Source: Procambarus clarkii
Lineage: Eukaryota > Arthropoda > Malacostraca > Decapoda > Cambaridae
Direction of reading: 5' to 3'
Assembly: GCF_040958095.1 (NCBI RefSeq)
Contig: NC_091217.1
Coordinates: forward strand, 9,949,874 to 10,013,873
Length of the DNA stretch: 64,000 nt
Part shown: positions 1-11,490 of the stretch, in pieces
How the letters are laid out: each line of letters opens with the position of its first letter
How positions within the stretch are numbered: position 1 is the stretch's first letter
The notes under the pieces: model-generated
The model's database searches: none
What the model saw: the letters and a program-made list of their open reading frames with translations, nothing else
What the model was told of the DNA's origin: nothing
Translations under genes and position numbers: made by a program

Positions 1-2890
1 GAAAGGAAAATATGTATTTTACACAAGTTACAGGGTGAAGGGTAGACAAGTATTTTACACGAGTTATAGGTGAGGGGAAATAAATATTTAATACAAGTAA
101 CAGGGTGGGACTGTACTGGGGGTATTGGATGTATACCATTAGGGAGGTCAGGTACATAATAGAAATAGACGAGGAGTACGGCGTAAAGGGAGGAATAATA
201 GGGCATAAATGGGAGACGAATGGGGTGACGCAAATGGGGACGAATGACGGGGAAAAAAGGGAGGAAACACATACAAAGATTAATCAGGTGTAGTGGGCGT
301 GGTGTTTGGATCAGTCGTCAACGTTGGCCTCTTTGTGTTCCGATCTTGTTCTTCCTCTCATGGTGGGTAGAGTGAATAGTTCCGTTACTTGGGTATTCAT
401 GGTGGGTTGTTCGGCTATTATATGAATAGCTTCAAGGATTTGTAATTTTTTTTTTAAGATTACTAATTCTTGAATCATATGAAACGAGCAGCCTAACCTG
501 TGAAGAATGGATGCAATGTTTTCACAAGCAGGTCGGAAATGTTGACAGTGTCTGCATGCGTGGTTCACAGGCCTGCAAGTCCTTGATAAAAAGTGATAAA
601 TAGCCTGCACAGTTGTGTTTGAAAAGTGCCAGCTTTTTTGTTTGTTTAATTAAAAAGACTAACGTTACGAGCAGCAGCAACAGCCGTACACACAAGGAAT
701 ATTTTCTACTGATATTTTTTAACCGAAATTAACGTTGCAGATTGGTAAATAATTAAGGAAAGTCGAAACACCACAAAAAATTGCATATCTATGCATCGGT
801 TGGTTGGTGGGTTGCATGGGTTCGTACGTTTCTGGTTAGGTTAGCACTTTGTATTTTGTACGTTGTGGTATATGAAGATAAAGGCGTGAATGGTCAGCAG
901 GAGCGGGAGAGTCAAGGACACACTCCCTGGAAACTCACAGTCGCCACAAGACATGTTAAACTTATATATCTTGATGAATGGAGGAAACTGGATCATAATT
1001 TAATAGTCCATGCATAAGGAAACGGAATCTTTATTAAATTCAAGTTCACTTAATTAATTCCCAGGGCTCTGTCATCCGGTTTGAGTAAGACTTCACCTTA
1101 CATCTGCAACGGATGGAAGTCTGTATAACCGAGGTAACCTGTTGCTTCTAACAGGTAGTTAGCCTGTGGTAACGCCCAGTCAGTTGGGTTGTCTGATCAT
1201 TAGGATCACCCATGCTTATGGTTATTTGTAACCGAAGTGTTCAGTGTCTTCTTAATACTGTGTGAGTCAGGTAATTATTTATTTCACATTAGACAGAATC
1301 TGTGTGACCCGTTGGTACTAATATTGGTTTACAGGTGTAAAATATATATAAGTACGTGGTCATTGGACCAGTTGTATAACAGTGATTATATTGTGAATAT
1401 TGTTGTCATAAGTTACTGTGCATTCTTTTCCAGGAATTGATATATCTCTCTGGTGTACAATTTATATATCTTCCTACACTTTATATATAATTCTGTGTTA
1501 AGATATCATTATCAGTGCAGTGCATGCGCTTCTCCTGATAGAAGTGTTGTATATGTACCATTCTATACCAGTCGAATACTCTTGTATGAACGAGTGCCAA
1601 AGAGAGTTATCAGAAGTGTTAAGTTTGTTCACTTTGTTGTCTTGCAAGTGGCTAATAAAAACAGTGGTCCTTTAATGATTCTGGCCCCGTGGGATACCAT
1701 CCTGCTCATAGCTTAGTTTTATAGCAGTGATACTTCCTTTGAATGGTAAGAACCCGTGTTTAATAGTGTTAATTTACTTTAATAAATTAGTGTTAAGTTA
1801 CACATATCTTCAATCAAACCCTTTTCCCCCATATTACTCTCACATATAAGTTGTTATACGATTTTCTTATTCACTTGATGATTCTTGGCACCATCTCAAG
1901 GATAGAGCCCTCCTCAGCCTTGCATCACTAAATATTGATGTAAGAACCCCAGGCGTTCTACGCCCTCTGGTGAATTTCGTTTGGGCAGGACGACGACCTA
2001 ACCCAAGATTACAATATCATAGTAGAAGAGAATATTTCTTTGTGTTATTATGTATGCCACTGACGTGTCGGTGTCTTGCTGTTGTCTCTTTGACAATAGT
2101 GAACTATTGCAAGTGAAAGGAGTAATTGCAGGTTCTCTGTGAGAACCCAGTTTTGAGAACCCAGTCTTTACATGTAGTGAACATAATATGTAAATATTAT
2201 TAGGGGTGTACTAATTTGAAAGAAATATTTAAAAAATATGCAAAATAGCCTTGACTGTTAGGCAAAAGATGCCTTCTTACAAGACAAAAAAACAGCAGAT
2301 TTGGTTATTAGGTACTGGACATACTTTATATTCCAGTGCAAAGTCCTGGTCCAGTGTAGCAGTGGCGATAACTCCTGGGGAGTAAGCAGTGGTGCCACGA
2401 TAGAAGAGAAGTGGATCAGTATGCCAGTGTGAGGACACCAGGGAGGACAGGCGACATTTGCTGCCTCTGAGAGGAACTCAGCGGTAGGTGGCAGCCTACC
2501 TGTAGAGGAGACCAACAGAGGCAGCTACTAAGGCAGGAACCAACGGAGAGGAGACCGCGTCACCATCGTGGGGTACTGCAGGGAGCTACAGGTCGCCGCG
2601 ACGCTCTGCGGAGACTACAGCTGCCAGGAGCGATTATTAAGGTAGATAAATTATCCCTCTCCTTTCCCCTTGTTGTTAAGAAATGAGTGTTAAATATGTG
2701 TGTAATGAGGTGAGGAATAATGTGAGGAAAAAGGCCCCGTAGTGAAGCCTCGCCTGTGGTGATATACAGAGACTAGAAGTGTTGCCATATCATTACTGAC
2801 TTTAGCGGAGTGTTGCCATCTATTAAATAGGTGAGCTATTTTCAGGTGTTACTGTGTAGTTAATCTTAGTAAACGGTGAATAATTTTAAT
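1..2890. other. AT-rich stretch, no gene recognised
   Basis: I see no convincing coding region on either strand. All open frames are under 115 codons and none shows a familiar domain. Parts of 1040-2900 have the feel of a retroelement terminal or leader region, such as the oligopurine and CAG-rich block near 2480-2640, but I found no matching terminal repeat pair in the window. That idea stays a guess. Confidence 0.4.
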
Positions 2891-2904
2891 TTATATATAT
2901 ATAC

Positions 2905-2995
2905 AAAAGTTCTTACATTCTTGTAAAGCCACTAGCACGCATAGCGTTTCTGGCAAGTCCTTAAGGATCCTTAAGGGTCCTTAAGGATCAATTTT
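2905..2995 (-). repeat. Dispersed repeat end (AAAGCCACTA...GCGTTTC type)
   Basis: The segment with AAAGCCACTAGCACGCATAG followed by CGTTTCTGGC recurs in related form at 48549-48580 (AAAGCCACTATTACGCAAAG, then CGTTTCGGGC). On the minus strand it reads CGAAACGC-loop-GCGT, the shape of a hammerhead stem III. It directly adjoins a tRNA-like SINE copy. Confidence 0.5.
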
Positions 2996-3168
2996 CCCCG
3001 GAATACGACCCGCCAATCGTTTAACAACCAGGTACCCATTCACTTCTGGGTGAACAGAGAATACAGTTAAGGATTGGCACCTGTTCAATCCTCCCTGGCC
3101 AGGATACGAACCCAGGCCAAAGATCTAGCGAAGCGCCGGGCGAGCGCTTTACCACTGTACCACAGACA
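2996..3168 (-). mobile_element. tRNA-derived SINE (family C)
   Basis: On the minus strand the head reads TGGTACAGTGGTAAAGCGCT, an A-box-like tRNA 5' half. About 30 bases on comes GGCCTGGGTTCGTATCC, a B-box. The body with GGGTACCTGGTTGTTAA follows. The Pol III promoter layout and tRNA-like head are typical of a SINE. I see no target-site duplication. Confidence 0.65.
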
Positions 3169-3600
3169 CTGTAACGTGGTGTTTACTATCTCTCCTTCAT
3201 TTCTCTGTATCTGGGGTTTGGGGTTTACTGAACACCAAACAGTATTGAATAAGTGGCAAACTGGAACGAATATACGACTGCGACGAGAAAAATTTATCAG
3301 GTCTAAGATGAGTACAGGTCAGATTAGTGACCTGGAAACCGTGTTACCTGTGTGGGGGGCAAGCCGGCCCAGTGAAGTCAAGTTTTTTCGTGTCTACGGG
3401 CACCTTGAATAAACACACGATAGCGATCGGCTCACCTTACTTGCCACCTTACTTGCTACTTACTGGTTCCCTGAACCAGTTCCGGGTTCAGGGAACTCTA
3501 ACCCCGTGGGCGACTAAGGTACTTTTTCCTGGTGGACAGTGGCATCAAGGGAGGGGGAGTAAGACCCGAGAGGAGTACTAGAGTGTGTTACATACTCTAT
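3169..3600. other. No recognised gene
   Basis: Short open frames up to 112 codons have no recognisable domain. They overlap the SINE head at the left edge. A local repetition of GGTTCCCTGAACCAGTTCC and GGTTCAGGGAAC near 3465-3505 makes a small inverted structure. Confidence 0.35.
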
Positions 3601-3800
3601 AGCTCCTCCTTGACACGCCACTCACCTTCCCTCTCCTTTGCAACTTTCCCTACCCTTCCCCACCTTCACTATCCATCACCTTATTCCCTATACTTCACAA
3701 ACTTTTCTACGTTTCACCATTATCAGTACCCGTCACGAATTTCCCTCTCTTTCGCATTTCCTCTTCAAGACCTTCCGTACCCTTCACTACCTTCCTCCCA
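3601..3800 (+). repeat. Pyrimidine-rich low-complexity tract
   Basis: This is a CT-rich run (CCTTCC, CTTCAC, CCTCTC) with imperfect periodicity. The apparent 130-138 codon frames here are serine/proline-rich by-products of composition, not genes. Confidence 0.6.
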
Positions 3801-3804
3801 GCCC

Positions 3805-3990
3805 ATCCACTTGGGCTGGAAAGTTGAGCGACGGTCTTCATGTAGGTCGGCGTTCAATCCCCTACCTTCCAAATGGTTGGGCACCATTCCTTTCCCCCTG
3901 TCCCATCCCAAATCCTTATCTTGATCCCTTCCAAGCTCTATATAGTCGTAATGGCTTGGCGCTTTCTCCTGATAGTTCCCTTCCCTCATC
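3805..3990 (+). mobile_element. tRNA-derived SINE (family B), copy 1
   Basis: A head with CACTTGGGCTGGAAAGTTGA leads to the B-box-like GGCGTTCAATCCCC, then ACCATTCCTTTCCCC, then the tail TATATAGTCGTAATGGCTTG and CCTGATAGTTCCC. The same order is seen at 22456, 50531 and, inverted, 49416. This copy is the most diverged head. Confidence 0.8.
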
Positions 3991-5600
3991 CCTATCGTTC
4001 ATCACTTTCCCCTTCATCCCAGCACTCCTAGTAAGGATACAGCCGTTGATTTAGTAAAATTAAATATTAGTATGATTGGCTATCTCATGCGAAAGAGGGG
4101 GGGGGAGGGGGCATGTGGCTGGAACCCGATCAGCCCATGACCATCCCCAGACATAGCCCAGTCACCCTGCAAAGTTTGGTGAGGCTTGCTCCAAGCGTCT
4201 GGCCCTCAATCTCGAACAGACAAACAGTCAGACATTGTCTTTTATTGTTATAGGATAGGTGAGTGAAGGTAAATTATAGTTAAGGTTGTCTAATTCTTAA
4301 ATAGAATTTGATGAGCAGTCTCAGGTGTTTATGTAAAACACTTTGCTGGTCATATCTGAAATTTTTTTTAACAAATAAAAGTTTTAAGTTTGTCTGGCTG
4401 TCTGCCTTAAATATACCTTGTTTTTGAAAATAATTTAGTAATCACCCTTGCATTATCTTTTATTTAATTAAAATTATTTCTTGTCAACGTTATTCTGGTA
4501 ATTAAAATCCAGTTAATTGTATTTTTCATACTTGTATATTTATCTTGGCATGCTCAAAATTTATCGTATGGAATAACTAGGCTTTAGAAACGATCTCCAG
4601 CCGGGTGATATTTTGGCGATTCTTGATCCACTTGTACATTTTATGGACGTTTTCTCAGATTCTCATTAAATAATCTGAAGGCTTTATAAATAATGTACAT
4701 GCAGTGAGTTAAGTCAGCAATAACATCCAACATATTTGATTACAAATAAATAAAATGATAAAATCCGTAAAAAATATGTGTTATGGGAAGTCAGCTATCA
4801 CCAGGTATTAACCAGGAAAAAGCGCTAAGCCATTACGATTATAAAACTATCACCAGTTTTATAAAATGTATATGTGGAGTATTTTAAGATAAACAGCCTC
4901 TCTCAAATTAAATTTGGGAACATAACTAGGCTCATTCACGTGGATGACGATGACATTTTGGATACTTCCTCTCAATTCTTTCATGGTTTAAACTCATTAG
5001 TCTCCAATATCAAATTTAAAGCCAAATGAAAATGAAAAATAAAAGTTTTGGATAAGAGAAAACAAGAATTCCCTCGGTTTCACAGTTCATAGAAAATAAA
5101 TATAAATTTAGTCACCGACAATATTTCAGCATCTGTAATTCCCATCTCTATGCATAGCTAATCCCATAATGCCTGATATAACATTGACCGTGCACCAGCC
5201 CGCATAGCAACAGTCTGCCCAATATGCCAACAAAACCCTTGGATAATAACACACCTTTACACTACCACATTATACATCGTTTGTTCTTTAGTGTTAGGAT
5301 ATAATACGTTACACCAATTTAACCATTGTTTCTTATTAACTGTCTGGGCGTAAAAGTAATTATTATTATATTTATTACTTTGCTTGTCGAAAGGAAGGTG
5401 TTACCATAACTTGGGCATTGATATACCATGTGTCCCGTAATGCCCGGGAAAATACATTGCATTAATTATGTAATCAATCATTGTGCAGTTAATAAATATT
5501 AGAACATTATTTACGATCTGTAAATTGTTGACAGAGTAATACTACTAAAAAACGAAATAATTAAATTAATCAATTAATGCATGTTGCCAAGTCACCGGGG
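3991..5600. other. AT-rich unannotated stretch
   Basis: No coding region is recognised. A short minus-strand tail of SINE family B (AAGCGCTAAGCCATTACGA) is visible around 4806-4850. The rest is AT-rich with no long open frame. Confidence 0.4.
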
Positions 5601-5805
5601 GGAGCGGTGATGGGCAGTTATTCTCACCGGCCACACTAATGACCTCATCACTCCGTAGTCAACAAGTAGCGCACACCATGATGTGGTGAGCCCGTAGTGG
5701 ACCTGCCTGGCACTGGAGGCGGGGCTGTAACTGGTGCCTCACTGCTCCTCTGTTGAAACATTGTTTTATTATGTTAGAGTGTCTATTTTTACTAGTGAGG
5801 CGAGA

Positions 5806-5860
5806 ATGGACTTTGACAACCATATTATTGGAGCGAGCGGAAGGAAAGATCACAAGCCAG
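5806..5860 (+). CDS. Candidate first coding exon, unknown product
   Basis: An ATG in strong initiation context (AGAATGG, A at -3 and G at +4) opens 18 codons, MDFDNHIIGASGRKDHKP plus one base. They run directly into CCAG|GTGAGT, a near-consensus 5' splice donor. The exon would end in phase 1. The surrounding 5.7-6.0 kb is less AT-rich than its neighbours and includes a duplicated block (GGTGAGGCTGTTTGTTGAGT, about 5884 and 5922). I do not recognise the peptide. A chance ATG plus donor is quite possible, so this is a flag rather than a call. Confidence 0.25.
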
Positions 5861-5989
5861 GTGAGTTGTATGGTCGACCGTGGGTGAGGCTGTTTGTTGA
5901 GTTCAGAGGCCTGGTTACGGTGGGTGAGGCTGTTTGTTGAGTCCAGAGGCCGGGCTAGGCTGGGTGAAACACAACCAGTGTACACAACC

Positions 5990-7800
5990 ATCACGGTAAA
6001 ATGGGGAGTGCTCCTAAAGTAATGAGTATCCTCTTGAAAGTTGGATATTATGAGCTAAACATAAAATAACTCTACTTTTAAACCAAGTTATGGGGAATGT
6101 ATATATGTCATTTATAACTTTGCTTGTGTCTGGGGTTCGTTTCGGAGTACTTTATTATACTTGGTAGAAGTTTCTAAGCGGTTGAAACAAAATTAAGTAG
6201 AATTAGCTGTTTTGTTCCCAAGTGCGGTAATTCCCACCGCTAATCTGCACATCCTCAGGATGTAACCACACTTCTCTATTTTTTGAAACATTGTAAAAGT
6301 TTATGAAAGTTCAGGGGATTGACAATGCACGATTTGGTGCAAAATACACAATTTATAATATGTAAGAAGTCTGTTTTTTTTAAAGATGGAGGCCGCTCTA
6401 CCTGAAGCTTAGTGTTGATTAAACTTTATATAGTTTCGATTGAACTTACACAGATTCGTTTAATGCCTGAAACTCTAGGAATTGGGAACTCTGATATAAA
6501 AAAAAAAGGCCTTAAATACAAATGCCTTAAATAAGCAGAACGAATCGGATCAATTAACACCCTTCCCTCTCCTGTGATTTTTTTTTAATATTTGCGGTCG
6601 TAGGCCACAGCAAACCACGGACTTACAAGATACATATAATAAACTGTGGTGCTGAATTCCATCCGACAAGGAATCTGGATAAACGAATTAAACTGTAATG
6701 AATAGAAGTATAAGGTACACAATACCATAAACCATATGGATGGCCCCGTCATGCACCTAAGAAACCTACAGAGGGGTATCAACATGGAGAGTAGTGGGAC
6801 TGGCCAGCTCTAAGGTGATAATTAACTTGATTCGTTGGGCAGTAACAAGGCGAAATGTCGTCCTGAATGTGGATGGAATAAATGTTGTGTTTTTATGTCC
6901 ATCTGGCAGTAACAAAGACTTATATAAACTATAATAATGCTGTTGTATCCACGCTGCACCTGTGTTATGACTAGAGATTGGAAGAAAAACATAGTCCATT
7001 CTTGATTTTGTAGGAATGCAAGTTGACGAATTACTAACCCGCTGGAGATATCCTATCAGTGTTGTCGCTGTCTGAGGTTCTTCTAGGTAAAAGGTAAGTG
7101 TCCATCCTTTTGTCTCTTAGAGTATAGATTCTCTGACCTGCATGGCTCTTATAAGGAACTAGATGACATTACTAAAATAATTTAATGTAACAGTATTGGA
7201 GGATGTGAATTAAAATCAAATTACACTGGTGGGAGAAGTGACTCCCTGATGCAGATTATAATTATATATTTTACAATATATATCACGTGTTACAAGGTTT
7301 GGGCTGTAATCAAATTGATCTACTGCTAAATCAAGATGCCGAAACTTATCAAGAGAAGTCAGATACCATAACTAGATATTAAGAGCAGAATTACAAGGCA
7401 GGGTTTAGTACAATATATTCAGGTGACAGGGCGACCTTCCTGAGAAGCACTAGTGGTATACAGGATAGTCATGCTTGCTGAATAATAATAATAATACTTC
7501 TTAGCCACAGACAAAGTGCAATTCGCTAATCGTACAAATACACGTAAATGCAAAGCTAAAAAAATCTGATTGGAAACCATTAGACTACTGAAGTGAATCA
7601 TTAATTGCCAGCTCTACTAATGGTAGGATCCTAATTGCAATAATTGTCATATTTTTTTTGGTTAATTGAAACACCTGCTATGATTGATTTAGTGTCATAT
7701 TAGCTATTTTGTTACTGAATCCCTACACGGTAAATAGGTTCGCATGATTATTACATTTATGCTCAGTTTATACTTTGGGTCGAAATCTTGAAGTTATAAC
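5990..7800. other. No recognised gene or repeat
   Basis: The sequence is AT-rich with only short open frames (up to 77 codons) on the minus strand and no motif I can name. Homopolymer runs are common. Confidence 0.4.
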
Positions 7801-7802
7801 TC

Positions 7803-7804
<2 letters not shown>

Positions 7805-7876
<72 letters not shown>

Positions 7877-7877
7877 G

Positions 7878-7945
<68 letters not shown>
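7805..7945. repeat. (TA)n microsatellite
   Basis: About 140 bp of TA dinucleotides are interrupted once near 7875 by AATGTATATG. No mobile element end abuts this tract, unlike the (TA)n tracts at 16.2-17.7 and 34.4-38.9 kb. Confidence 0.98.
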
Positions 7946-7948
<3 letters not shown>

Positions 7949-8455
7949 ACAGCCGTAGCAAGCAAAACACGGTATCTTCAGTAGAAAGAACCATTCTCCA
8001 TACAATGAATTGACACGGCGTATGTGTCACCTTTTGTCAAAAAATACTATTTTTATCTGAGCTATATTTAGTTTTTATATTCTCTTTTATACACCATTTC
8101 TTAATGTTGTACACTATTCAATTGCCTTTTAATCCCCTAATTTCGGTATTTTACTTTTAGTAAACGTAGTTCTGCTAGGTAACTGGCTGATGAAACACCC
8201 AACTCTATCTTTCAGAGGTACTCCCTGCTCTCGAAGCCTATTCCTACCATAGATTACCACCCAGTAATGCATTGGCATATTTACATTGGCGAGAGAAGTC
8301 ATTAACTTTATCTAATAATAAACGCCACGCCATTAAACCTAATGGTTTCCCATTGATCTTTGTGTAATCAGAATAACCAGATTCGAGATGTCAGTATCCT
8401 GCTTGCATATTGACTGTGTTGTAGGTACAGTGTGGTGATAGTGAATGTAGGTGGG
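7946..8455. other. No recognised gene
   Basis: This AT-rich spacer between the TA tract and a LINE fragment has no long open frame and no recognised repeat. Confidence 0.4.
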
Positions 8456-8457
8456 TG

Positions 8458-9237
8458 TGGCATAGGAGGGTGTAGTTAGGGAGGTGTACTCAAATAGTTG
8501 GGCTTCGGCTCTTTGGTCCCGCCTCTCAACTGTCACTGAAGTGGTGTACAGATTCCTGAGACTACTGGGCTCTTATATCTATATTTGAAACTGTGTATGG
8601 AGTCAGCCTCCACCACATTACTGCCTAATGCATTCTATTTGTTATCTACCGTGACAATGAAAAAGTTCATTCTAATATGTCTATGGCTCATTTCGGTAAT
8701 TAGTTTCTACCTGTGTCCCCTGTATTAAATAAAGTGTTTATCCTATTAATTCATCTGAGAATATTGTATGTGGTGATCATGTCTCCCCTAACATCTTTCT
8801 TCCAGCGAGGTGAGGGTCAGCTCCTGTAGTTTCTCTTCGTAGCTCATACCCCTCAGCTCGGGGTAATAGTCTGGTGGGATATCTCTGACCCTTCTCCAAT
8901 TTAGTCTTGTGCTTGAGGAGATACGGACTCCACGCTGGAGCTGCATATTCCAGGACTGTTCTGACATATGTAGTATATATGATCCTAAATGATTCCTTAC
9001 ACAAGTTTCTAAAGGCAGTTCTTATGTTGGAGAACCTGGTTTATGCCGCTGATGATATCCTCTTGATGTGAGCATCAGGGGACAGGCCTGGCAAGATATC
9101 AACTCCCAGGTCATGCTCTCTAAGATTCTTGAAGGATTTCATCTCCAAACTGGTTCCTTGTATCTGACCTTCTGCTCCCTACTCCTATATTCATTACTTT
9201 GCATTTACTCGAGTTAAACTCTAATTTAGCAAACCAT
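8458..9237 (-). mobile_element. Truncated, decayed LINE (same family as 25747-28196)
   Basis: On the minus strand, around 8777-9004, the translation contains CKESFRIIYTTYVRTVLEYA and APAWSPYLLKHKTKLEKGQR. This matches the region downstream of the reverse transcriptase in the long LINE at 25.7 kb. The 3' part (8465-8530, complement) retains the rule GCGGGACCAAAGAGCC seen at every 3' end of this family. The frame is broken by indels, so it is a dead 5'-truncated copy. Confidence 0.85.
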
Positions 9238-9289
9238 TCCCTTCACTTTGTCTTCACACACAAGGTGTGTTAGAGAGGATGTGGTGTGG

Positions 9290-9577
9290 GCGGGTGTGTG
9301 TGGTACAGGAGGATGTGTGGGTGTGTGGGGTACAGGAGGGTGTAGTGTGGGTGGGTGTGGTATAAGAGAGGGTAGTGTGGGTGGGTGTGGTATAAGAGAG
9401 GGTAGTGTGGGTGGGTGCGGTATAAGAGAGGGTAGTGTGGGTGGGTGTGGTATAAGAGAGGGTAGTGTGGGTGGGTGTGGTATAAGAGAGGGTAGTGTGG
9501 GTGGGTGTGGTATAAGAGAGGGTAGTGTGGGTGGGTGTGGTATAAGAGAGGGTAGTGTGGGTGGGTGTGGTTGTGGT
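9290..9577. repeat. 30-bp G-rich minisatellite
   Basis: About eight units of 30 bp (TATAAGAGAGGGTAGTGTGG plus GTGGGTGTGG) are nearly identical from 9361 and degenerate toward 9290. The period is a multiple of three, so both strands stay open, giving spurious 114-130 codon frames. The array ends about 580 bp upstream of the BRSK start codon. Confidence 0.95.
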
Positions 9578-9589
9578 GGCGGCGTTGTG

Positions 9590-10159
9590 TGAGTCATCGG
9601 TGGCAGGTCGTAGGTCTTGTGCCGCGCAGACCTGAGGGCTGGTCACCAGGCAGCTCCTGCCGCCTCAACACCGAACTTCACTCATCTCCCGCCAAGTTTT
9701 GTAACGAGCCAATGTCAACGAATCACACAGATTGAGCTTGGTCAGTGGCGAGTAGTAATATTATGAGCGGCGATCACGTGTGGTTGTGGGGCGAGCGGCG
9801 TGGAGGAGCAGGTGGTGCAGGAGCGAGGGAGGCGCAGAGGGTGGTGTCCCTGGAGGAGGCGTGAGCGGCGAGTGAGGGCGGTGGCTGGTGAGGGTGGTGG
9901 CTGCAGGAGGACCCGGACTGGAGTGAGTGTGGTCGGGAAAGGAGTGTGGTGGCGGAGGGAAGAGAGCCATGCCTGGAGAGGTCTATTGATCGCGCACGGC
10001 AGCGGTGTTGTCAGTGCGCACTGCGGCCGCGCCAGGCTGCCCGCCCACCCCCTAGTTCCAACATGGCGGTCGAGTGTGCGGGGGAGCGCTCGCGGGCTCT
10101 CGCTAGTGTTAGCTAAGCAGTTTGATGTGCTCTCGGATTACTTACCTGACTCCTCCACC
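9590..10159 (+). promoter_or_regulatory. CpG-rich promoter / 5' UTR region of BRSK
   Basis: GC- and CpG-rich sequence stands out from the AT-rich surroundings and lies directly upstream of the BRSK coding exon. Visible elements are a CCAAT (about 9709), an E-box CACGTG (9775-9780), a NotI-like GCGGCCGC (about 10023-10030) and a YY1-type motif AACATGGCGGTC (about 10060-10071). I see no clear TATA box. The region fits a CpG-island promoter, but the transcription start cannot be placed from sequence alone. Confidence 0.6.
10063..10116 (+). other. Upstream ORF in the BRSK leader (17 codons)
   Basis: ATG in a strong context (AACATGG) encodes MAVECAGERSRALASVS and stops at TAA 10114-10116, 43 bases before the BRSK ATG and in a different frame. 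If the leader is unspliced across this stretch, ribosomes would meet it first. The ATG also coincides with the YY1-like motif, so the signal may be a DNA element rather than a translated frame. Confidence 0.4.
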
Positions 10160-10247
10160 ATGCAGAAGGAGAACAGTCACCCACCAGACAACCATCAGTA
10201 TGTCGGGCCCTACAGACTGGAGAAGACCCTGGGCAAGGGACAGACTG
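10160..10247 (+). CDS. BRSK: BRSK/SAD-type Ser/Thr protein kinase, first coding exon (partial)
   Basis: The frame opens at the first in-frame ATG (context CACCATGC, A at -3) and encodes 29 codons plus one base. After a short variable leader (MQKENSHPPDNH) it reads QYVGPYRLEKTLGKGQT. As I recall it, that is the invariant start of the BRSK/SAD kinase domain in animals (vertebrate BRSK1/2, fly sff, worm SAD-1). LGKGQTG is the glycine-rich ATP-binding loop. The exon ends at CAGACTG|GTAAGT, a consensus donor, inside the loop glycine codon (phase 1). SAD kinases are AMPK-related enzymes activated by LKB1 and act in neuronal polarity and presynapse organisation. No catalytic-loop or activation-loop exon is seen in the remaining 53.7 kb, so intron 1 is probably very long or the gene continues outside the window. 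Confidence 0.88.
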
Positions 10248-10765
10248 GTAAGTGACCCGTCCCACTCCGCCCAACCTTACTTCTCAACACCAACTTTCGG
10301 GCGGGAGCGCCAAAGAAAACGAAGTCCACTGTTTTGTTGTTACTCAAATGCAAGACGACAATCTTATTTCAACTATTATCGACATAAATGGTGATCGGCA
10401 GTACGTGGAAAATACCTTTTTGTATTGTGCGAAGCGATGTATGTTATTGAGAGCGTGACAGGTGATCGCCTGTCAGTGAACAGAAAGTGTGACGAGATTA
10501 AGGTGTGTGTACAGTGTGTGTGTACAGTGTGTGGTGGTCGGGCTTCACTGCTGCAGTGAACACCGCCTCTTCTTACCATATAGATAAATTCCCTGGAACC
10601 CGAGCAACACTACAAGCGCCCATCAATTATGCAACACCTGATCATTTGTCTGGTTTTAAAGTGACATTCAAAACACAGTCGTATATCTACAGTGAACCGT
10701 AAATCACTCATTAGGGAGCAGCTGCCTGTGTAAATGATGAGCCGGAACCTGTCAAAACACGTCTG
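10248..10765 (+). other. Start of BRSK intron 1
   Basis: The sequence opens with the donor GTAAGT and then becomes AT-richer. No further exon-like frame with kinase motifs is visible. It leads into a 40-bp satellite. Confidence 0.55.
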
Positions 10766-10770
10766 ACCCG

Positions 10771-11300
10771 TTTACACTTACTGCCTACCAGGCACGTTGC
10801 AGCCACACTGTTTACACTTACTGTCTACCAAGCTCATTATGGCCACACTGTTTACACTTACTGCCTACCATGCTCATTATGGCCACACTGTTTACACTTA
10901 CTGTCTACCATGCTCATTATGGCCACACTGTTTACACTTACTGCCTACCATGCTCATTACGGCTACACTGTTTACACTTACTGCCTACCATGCTCATTAT
11001 GGCCACACTGTTTACACTTACTGCCTACCATGCTCATTGTGGCCACACTGTTTACACTTACTGCCTACCATGCTCATTGTGGCCACACTGTTTACACTTA
11101 CTGTCTACCATGCTCATTATGGCCACACTGTTTACACTTACTGTCTACCAAGCTCATTATGGCCACATTGTTTACACTTACTGCCTACCAAGCGCATTAT
11201 GGCCACATTGTTTACACTTACTGCCTACCAAGCTCATTATGGCTACACTGTTTACAACTGTTTACAGTTACGACCAGACAAGCAACTTATCACGCTGTTT
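10771..11300. repeat. 40-bp minisatellite, with degenerate tail to about 11490
   Basis: About 12 units of 40 bp are built on TTTACACTTACTGCCTACCA and a GCTCATTATGGCCACACTG-type second half. Units differ by single transitions (CTGCC/CTGTC, ATTAT/ATTGT). Beyond 11270 the units degrade into TTACTACCCACCAACTA-type remnants. The open frames across it (up to 251 codons) follow from the repeat having no stop in several frames. Confidence 0.95.
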
Positions 11301-11490
11301 ACACTTACTACCTACTAATTACCTAATGATCACTGCATACAATTACTACCCACCAACTATGCTCTGGTCACACTTGACCAACCACGTGATCATCACTGTT
11401 TACAGTTGCTACTCACCAACTACGGTAACTACAGTAAACAGTTACCAACTATGCTATTATCACACTACAGTTACTACCCACCAACCAGGA

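Noticed and set aside
1040..2890. LTR retrotransposon terminal repeat and leader
   Set aside because: No second terminal repeat, primer-binding site or gag/pol coding found in the window; the impression rests on composition only.
3532..4054. Overlapping 130-138 codon frames
   Set aside because: They span a CT-rich tract and a SINE; they start at non-ATG codons and have no domain.
9800..10159. N-terminal extension of BRSK from the upstream open frame
   Set aside because: The frame is open to 9800 but has no ATG before 10160 and reads as arginine/glycine-rich GC composition; the ATG at 10160 has a good context and fits the family.
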